From Actinomycetota bacterium (lineage in GTDB: Bacteria > Actinomycetota > Acidimicrobiia > Acidimicrobiales > JAHWLA01): DNA of 11,799 bases. A model generated the notes under the pieces. The model did not search any database. It was not told the origin of the DNA and saw only the letters and a list, made by a program, of their open reading frames with translations. The position numbers and the translations under genes were made by a program. Below are positions 9,192-11,799 of the stretch, one piece after another. The stretch is from assembly GCA_019347595.1 (NCBI GenBank), contig JAHWLA010000064.1, positions 1-11,799 of the forward strand, in the 5' to 3' direction. Position 1 is the stretch's first letter, and the number at the start of each line of letters is the position of its first letter.

Positions 9192-10198
9192 CGGCCACGG
9201 CGGCGACAGCGACCGCGACAGCAGGGCCCGCCGTCCGCCTCGCCGAGCGGGCGCGGGCGGACCGTCGCCGCGTCCTGCTGGTGGAGCCCGACGATGCTCG
9301 GGTGGTGCAAGCGGCCCGCGCCCTGGGCGACGGCGGCCTCGCCGTACCGGTCCTGCTCGGCCGTCCCGGCCTGGAGGCGCCCGCCGGGATCGACATGGTT
9401 CCGTGCGACGGCGGCCCGTGGTTCGAGGCCGCGGTGGCGGCCGAGACGGCCCGCTTCCCGCACCGTCCCGAAGCCGACGTGCGCGCCGCCCTGGCCGCCG
9501 ACCCCTTGCTCGTCGGGGCCGTGCTCGTGCGCATCGGTGCCGTCGACGTCGGCGTGGCGGGCAACCTCTCGACCACCGGGCGAGTGGTGCGAGCCGGGCT
9601 GGACGGTCTGGGCTTACGGCCGGGTGCGTCCGTGGTCACGAGCGCCTTCCTGATGGAGATCGACGGACGCACGCTCACCTTCGCCGACTGCGCGGTCGTC
9701 CCCGAGCCGGAACCCGAGGTGCTGGCGGGGATCGCCGTGGAGGCCGCTCGACTCCACGCCTGGCTGACCGGCGAAGACCCGCGCGTGGCCATGCTGTCGT
9801 TCTCCACCCATGGCAGCTCGCAACACGCCGCGGCCCTCCGCGTCAGGGAGGCGGCCCGGCTGGCGAAGGCGGCCGACCCTGACCTGATCGTCGACGGCGA
9901 GCTCCAGTTCGACGCCGCCTTCGTGCCGTCGGTGGCGCGGACGAAGGCCCCCGGCTCGCCGGTGGCGGGGCAGGCCAACGTCTTCGTGTTCCCGGGTCTC
10001 GACGCCGGGAACATCGGCTACAAGATCGCCGAGCGACTGGCCCACGCCCGTGCCGTGGGGCCGGTGACCAGCGGTTTCGCGGGCTGGTGGCTCGACCTCT
10101 CGCGCGGCTGCTCGGCCGCCGACATCGTCGACCTGTGCGTGGTGGGCGCCGTGCTGGCGGCACGGACGCCGCGCCCGTCCCCGAGGAGGCAGGCGTGA
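9188..10198 (+). CDS. Phosphate acetyl/acyltransferase homologue (Pta family)
   Basis: A 336-residue protein with the Pta/Ptb fold signatures. These are a nucleotide-like N-terminus (RVLLVEPDDARVVQAA), FADCAVVPEPEPE, MLSFSTHGSS (from about Met202), IVDGELQFDAA, KAPGSPVAGQANVFVFP (253-269), DAGNIGYK, and DLSRGCSAADIV. Ser305, Arg306 and Asp312 match the catalytic Ser309, Arg310 and Asp316 of Methanosarcina thermophila Pta as I recall them. The family reaction is acetyl-CoA (or another acyl-CoA) + phosphate to acyl-phosphate + CoA. Just before the catalytic stretch, the usual GLNKPVN is replaced by GFAGWWL (296-302), with two tryptophans, so substrate or activity may be altered. The first dozen residues are a low-complexity Thr/Ala tail. 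No acetate kinase is in the window. It overlaps its neighbours by 4 bases at each end, so it is co-translated with the AtuA pair, an unusual setting for Pta. Confidence 0.88.
   Translation: MTATAATATATAGPAVRLAERARADRRRVLLVEPDDARVVQAARALGDGGLAVPVLLGRPGLEAPAGIDMVPCDGGPWFEAAVAAETARFPHRPEADVRAALAADPLLVGAVLVRIGAVDVGVAGNLSTTGRVVRAGLDGLGLRPGASVVTSAFLMEIDGRTLTFADCAVVPEPEPEVLAGIAVEAARLHAWLTGEDPRVAMLSFSTHGSSQHAAALRVREAARLAKAADPDLIVDGELQFDAAFVPSVARTKAPGSPVAGQANVFVFPGLDAGNIGYKIAERLAHARAVGPVTSGFAGWWLDLSRGCSAADIVDLCVVGAVLAARTPRPSPRRQA
10184..10189 (+). promoter_or_regulatory. Ribosome binding site of the TIGR03084-family gene
   Basis: AGGAGG lies five bases before GTG 10195, within the end of the Pta-like gene. 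It decides for this GTG over upstream in-frame codons. Confidence 0.8.
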
Positions 10199-11031
10199 CG
10201 ACGGCGGCGGAACGGCTGGCTGCGGTCTGCGACGACCTCGTCGACGAGCACGACGCGCTCGATGCCCTGCTGGCCGGGCTGCCGGATGCCGACTGGGGGT
10301 GCCCCACCCCCGCCCCCGGGTGGGACATTCGAGACCAGGTCGCCCACATCGCCTACTTCGACGCCGCCGCCTCCCGAGCGGTCGGCGATCCCGACGGCTT
10401 CGCCGCCGAGCGGCCGGTGGACCGCCACGGGTTGGCCGCGGTGCTCGATGACGCCACGGCCTGGGGCCGCACCTTTCGACCGGCTGCGCTGCTGGCCACC
10501 TGGCGCACCACCCGCGTGGCCATGATCACCGCGTTCCGCGCCACCCGGCCCGACGAGCGGGTGCCTTGGTACGGGCCGGCCATGAGCCCCACCTCCTTCG
10601 CCACCGCCCGGCTCATGGAGACGTGGGCGCACGGCCAGGACGTCGCCGACGCCGTCGGCGTGGCGCGGGCGCCGACCGCCCGCCTGCGCCACATCGCCCA
10701 CCTCGGCGTGCTGGCCTTCGCCAACAGCTACCGCGCCCACGGCCGAGAGGTCCCCGGTGCGCCGGTGCACGTCGACCTCCGGTCGCCCGACGGCCAACAG
10801 TGGGCGTGGGGCGATCCGGCCGCCGACGACTGCGTCGCCGGCGACACCCTCGACTTCGCCCTGGTGGTGACGCAGCGGCGCCACGTCGCCGACACCGGTC
10901 TCGTCGTCCGGGGCCCCGTCGCCACCGAGTGGATGAGCATCGCCCAGGCCTTCGCAGGCCCGCCCGGCCCCGGGCGGCGCCCCGGCCAGTTCCCGTCCGG
11001 CCATCGATCGATCTACCAGGAGCAATCGTGA
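10195..11031 (+). CDS. TIGR03084-family metal-binding protein (DinB/maleylpyruvate-isomerase-like)
   Basis: A 278-residue protein of an actinobacterial family related to mycothiol-dependent maleylpyruvate isomerase and the DinB four-helix fold. The N-terminal part has APGWDIRDQVAHIAYFD with His51, and ETWAHGQDVADAVG with Glu142 and His146. Together these form the His/Glu/His metal site typical of the fold. The C-terminal part (about 165-278) is the smaller alpha/beta domain of the family, with VHVDLRSPDGQQW and VVTQRRHVADTGL. These proteins are thought to be metal-dependent thiol-linked transferases or isomerases, but the substrate is unknown. GTG 10195 overlaps the Pta-like stop (GTGA) and has a perfect AGGAGG. 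Its own stop overlaps the next start in the same way. Membership in the operon hints at a role in the same catabolism, possibly isomerisation or detoxification of an intermediate; that is inference. Confidence 0.85.
   Translation: MTTAAERLAAVCDDLVDEHDALDALLAGLPDADWGCPTPAPGWDIRDQVAHIAYFDAAASRAVGDPDGFAAERPVDRHGLAAVLDDATAWGRTFRPAALLATWRTTRVAMITAFRATRPDERVPWYGPAMSPTSFATARLMETWAHGQDVADAVGVARAPTARLRHIAHLGVLAFANSYRAHGREVPGAPVHVDLRSPDGQQWAWGDPAADDCVAGDTLDFALVVTQRRHVADTGLVVRGPVATEWMSIAQAFAGPPGPGRRPGQFPSGHRSIYQEQS
11018..11022 (+). promoter_or_regulatory. Ribosome binding site of the DUF1330 gene
   Basis: AGGAG lies five bases before GTG 11028. It selects this start over upstream in-frame codons that read through the TIGR03084 gene. 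Confidence 0.75.
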
Positions 11032-11327
11032 CTGCCTACGTCGTCGTCAGCTACGACATCACCGATCCCGACGGCTACGCCGCCTACGGGCCCGCGGCGG
11101 GGCCCAGCGTGGCCAAGTACCAGGGAGAGGTGGTGATCGCCGATCGCGACGCCACCCCGCTGGAGGGCAGCAAGCCGGGGAACGTCGTCGTCCTGCGGTT
11201 CCCTTCGGCCCGGGCGGCCGAGGAGTGGTACCGCTCGCCGGAGTACCAGGCCGCCTTACCCCACCGGCTGGAGAGCACGGCCAACGGCCGGGCCGTCATC
11301 GCCGCCGGGTTCACGCCGCCGGCGTAG
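11028..11327 (+). CDS. DUF1330 domain protein
   Basis: A 99-residue protein. The segments YVVVSYDITDPDGYAAYGPAA, VVIADRDATPLEG, NVVVLRFPSARAAEEWYRSPEY and an AVIAAGF-type end are the standard pattern of the DUF1330 family, small dimeric ferredoxin-like alpha+beta-barrel proteins of no firmly known function. It spans essentially the full family length. The GTG start overlaps the preceding stop (GTGA), so translation is coupled to the TIGR03084 gene. It is the last gene of the operon; a promoter for the next unit follows about 19 bases after its stop. A small enzyme or ligand-binding role in the pathway is possible but not shown by the sequence. Confidence 0.9.
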   Translation: MTAYVVVSYDITDPDGYAAYGPAAGPSVAKYQGEVVIADRDATPLEGSKPGNVVVLRFPSARAAEEWYRSPEYQAALPHRLESTANGRAVIAAGFTPPA

Positions 11328-11345
11328 CGCGATGGTCACGGGCCC

Positions 11346-11374
11346 TTGACGCTGGCGTCAGCGGTCGTTATGTT
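11346..11374 (+). promoter_or_regulatory. Sigma-70-type promoter of the last gene
   Basis: TTGACG (11346-11351, five of six to consensus) is followed after 17 bases by TATGTT (11369-11374, four of six, with the key second A and last T). The predicted transcription start is near 11381, giving a leader of roughly 75-80 bases before GTG 11459. It is the only well-spaced -35/-10 pair I noticed in non-coding sequence of this window. Assignment is by eye, without scoring. Confidence 0.6.
11347..11360. repeat. Perfect inverted repeat overlapping the -35 box (candidate operator)
   Basis: TGACGC, two bases (TG), then GCGTCA form a perfect 6+6 dyad. The left arm shares five bases with the -35 hexamer, so a dimeric repressor bound here would block the promoter. 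The regulator is not in the window. Confidence 0.5.
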
Positions 11375-11446
11375 GCAGACAGTACGAACGCTTGTTAGGA
11401 AAAGTCGGCGCTGGGCTGAAGGCGGGGGGTACCACCGAGCGGCCGC

Positions 11447-11452
11447 GGAAGG
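11447..11452 (+). promoter_or_regulatory. Ribosome binding site of the last gene
   Basis: GGAAGG lies six bases before GTG 11459. It supports that start and the reading frame of the partial gene at the window end. Confidence 0.6.
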
Positions 11453-11458
11453 TGCGTC

Positions 11459-11799
11459 GTGACCCTTTTCAGTGCCCGCAGCCGGCTCCAGACGTACTCG
11501 CTGATCATCGGCACCGTCATGGGGATCTTCGCGGCGGGCGTGGCTGTTCCTCTCATCTTCGCCGAGCCCGCTCAGACGGTTTCGGCGGGCCCGTCCCTGA
11601 TCGGCGACGGCGACGGCTCGATGGGGATCGACGGCGTTCCGGGCAGCGAGAGCATCGAGACGACGACGGAGGGGGCGGCGTCGGTCGACGCCGGCGGGAC
11701 GGCTGGGACGGCGGGGACGGCGGGCGCCACGGGAGGTGGGGGCACCGGCGCCAGCGGGCTGACCGGCTCCACCTCCGGTGGCGGCGGTACGGGGGGCGG
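11459..11799 (+). CDS. Partial membrane-anchored protein with Gly/Thr-rich linker
   Basis: The open frame from GTG 11459 runs 113 codons to the window edge with no stop, so the 3' end is missing. The N-terminus (TLFSARSRLQTYS) is short and positively charged. It is followed by a hydrophobic segment at about residues 14-35 (SLIIGTVMGIFAAGVAVPLI), which is either an uncleaved membrane anchor or a signal peptide. The next 40 or so residues are Asp/Gly/Ser-rich. From about residue 80 the chain is almost only Gly, Thr, Ala and Ser, starting with three GTA repeats. This looks like a flexible extracytoplasmic linker leading to a domain beyond the window. I associate such N-termini with Acidimicrobiia surface or solute-binding proteins, but the missing domain decides. 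It has its own promoter and is probably separate from the catabolic operon. Confidence 0.75.
   Translation, partial: MTLFSARSRLQTYSLIIGTVMGIFAAGVAVPLIFAEPAQTVSAGPSLIGDGDGSMGIDGVPGSESIETTTEGAASVDAGGTAGTAGTAGATGGGGTGASGLTGSTSGGGGTGG
11696..11722 (+). repeat. Three 9-base tandem repeats inside the linker
   Basis: GGGACGGCT, GGGACGGCG and GGGACGGCG follow each other without gaps and in frame, encoding GTA three times. This is a short array that could expand or contract by slippage without breaking the frame. Confidence 0.75.

Larger units (their letters stand above)
11328..11458 (+). other. Intergenic region with promoter and 5' leader of the last gene
   Basis: This is the longest non-coding stretch in the window, at 131 bases, and its middle is clearly more AT-rich than the surrounding genes. 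It contains the promoter listed separately, a likely leader of about 75 bases and a ribosome binding site. A near-perfect 14-base dyad (TCACGGGCCCTTGA, 11336-11349, one mismatch pair) lies just after the DUF1330 stop. It has no loop and no T run, so it is not a recognisable intrinsic terminator for the operon. Confidence 0.6.

Noticed and set aside
11336..11349. The dyad after the DUF1330 stop as an intrinsic terminator
   Set aside because: It has no loop, contains a mismatch, and is not followed by a T run. It is better kept as part of the regulatory dyads.
11439..11446. GCGGCCGC palindrome in the leader of the last gene
   Set aside because: An 8-base GC-only palindrome is expected by chance in DNA this GC-rich, and nothing ties it to regulation.
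11572..11772. A 66-codon minus-strand open frame near the window end
   Set aside because: It is antisense to the Gly/Thr linker and reads as Pro/Val/Ala repeats. The plus-strand frame has a promoter, a ribosome site and a membrane segment.

Overview
This GC-rich window has all of its genes on the + strand, with frequent GTG starts, stop/start overlaps and actinobacterial family markers such as a TIGR03084-type (mycothiol/DinB-fold) protein. It looks like chromosome from a high-GC actinobacterium. The last, partial gene resembles membrane-anchored Gly/Thr-rich proteins I associate with Acidimicrobiia, so that class is my best guess, from protein style only. I see no tRNA, rRNA, CRISPR array, IS element or phage gene.

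Layout: positions 12-11327 hold ten tightly packed genes that read as one operon. In order they are: thiolase; AMP-forming long-chain acyl-CoA ligase; biotin-dependent acyl-CoA carboxylase carboxyltransferase (beta) subunit; biotin carboxylase/biotin carrier (alpha) subunit; crotonase-family enoyl-CoA hydratase/isomerase; AtuA-family (DUF1446) protein; a 109-residue AtuA C-terminal-type protein; a phosphate acetyl/acyltransferase homologue; a TIGR03084 metal-binding protein; and a DUF1330 protein. From 6696 to 11327 every junction but one is an overlap of 1 to 11 bases; the exception is a 22-base gap before atuA. Translational coupling is therefore likely. A 131-base gap follows, with a good sigma-70-type promoter whose -35 box sits in a perfect 6+6 inverted repeat. 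Then a new gene starts at 11459 and runs off the window. It encodes an N-terminal membrane anchor followed by a low-complexity Gly/Thr/Ser linker.

How the genes may work together: the ligase activates a carboxylic acid to its CoA ester. The carboxylase adds CO2 to an enoyl-CoA (methylcrotonyl/geranyl-CoA type). The crotonase hydrates or isomerises the product, AtuA acts at an unassigned step, and the thiolase releases acetyl-CoA. This set matches the acyclic-terpene utilisation (Atu) pathway of Pseudomonas in its acyl-CoA ligase, AtuC, AtuF, AtuE and AtuA functions. It adds a phosphotransacetylase homologue and lacks, within the window, an acyl-CoA dehydrogenase, SDRs and an HMG-CoA-lyase-type enzyme. 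The most interesting points are the split AtuA pair coupled to a divergent phosphotransacetylase, the crotonase lacking one of the two catalytic glutamates, and a small residue at a carboxyltransferase position thought to control acyl-chain size.
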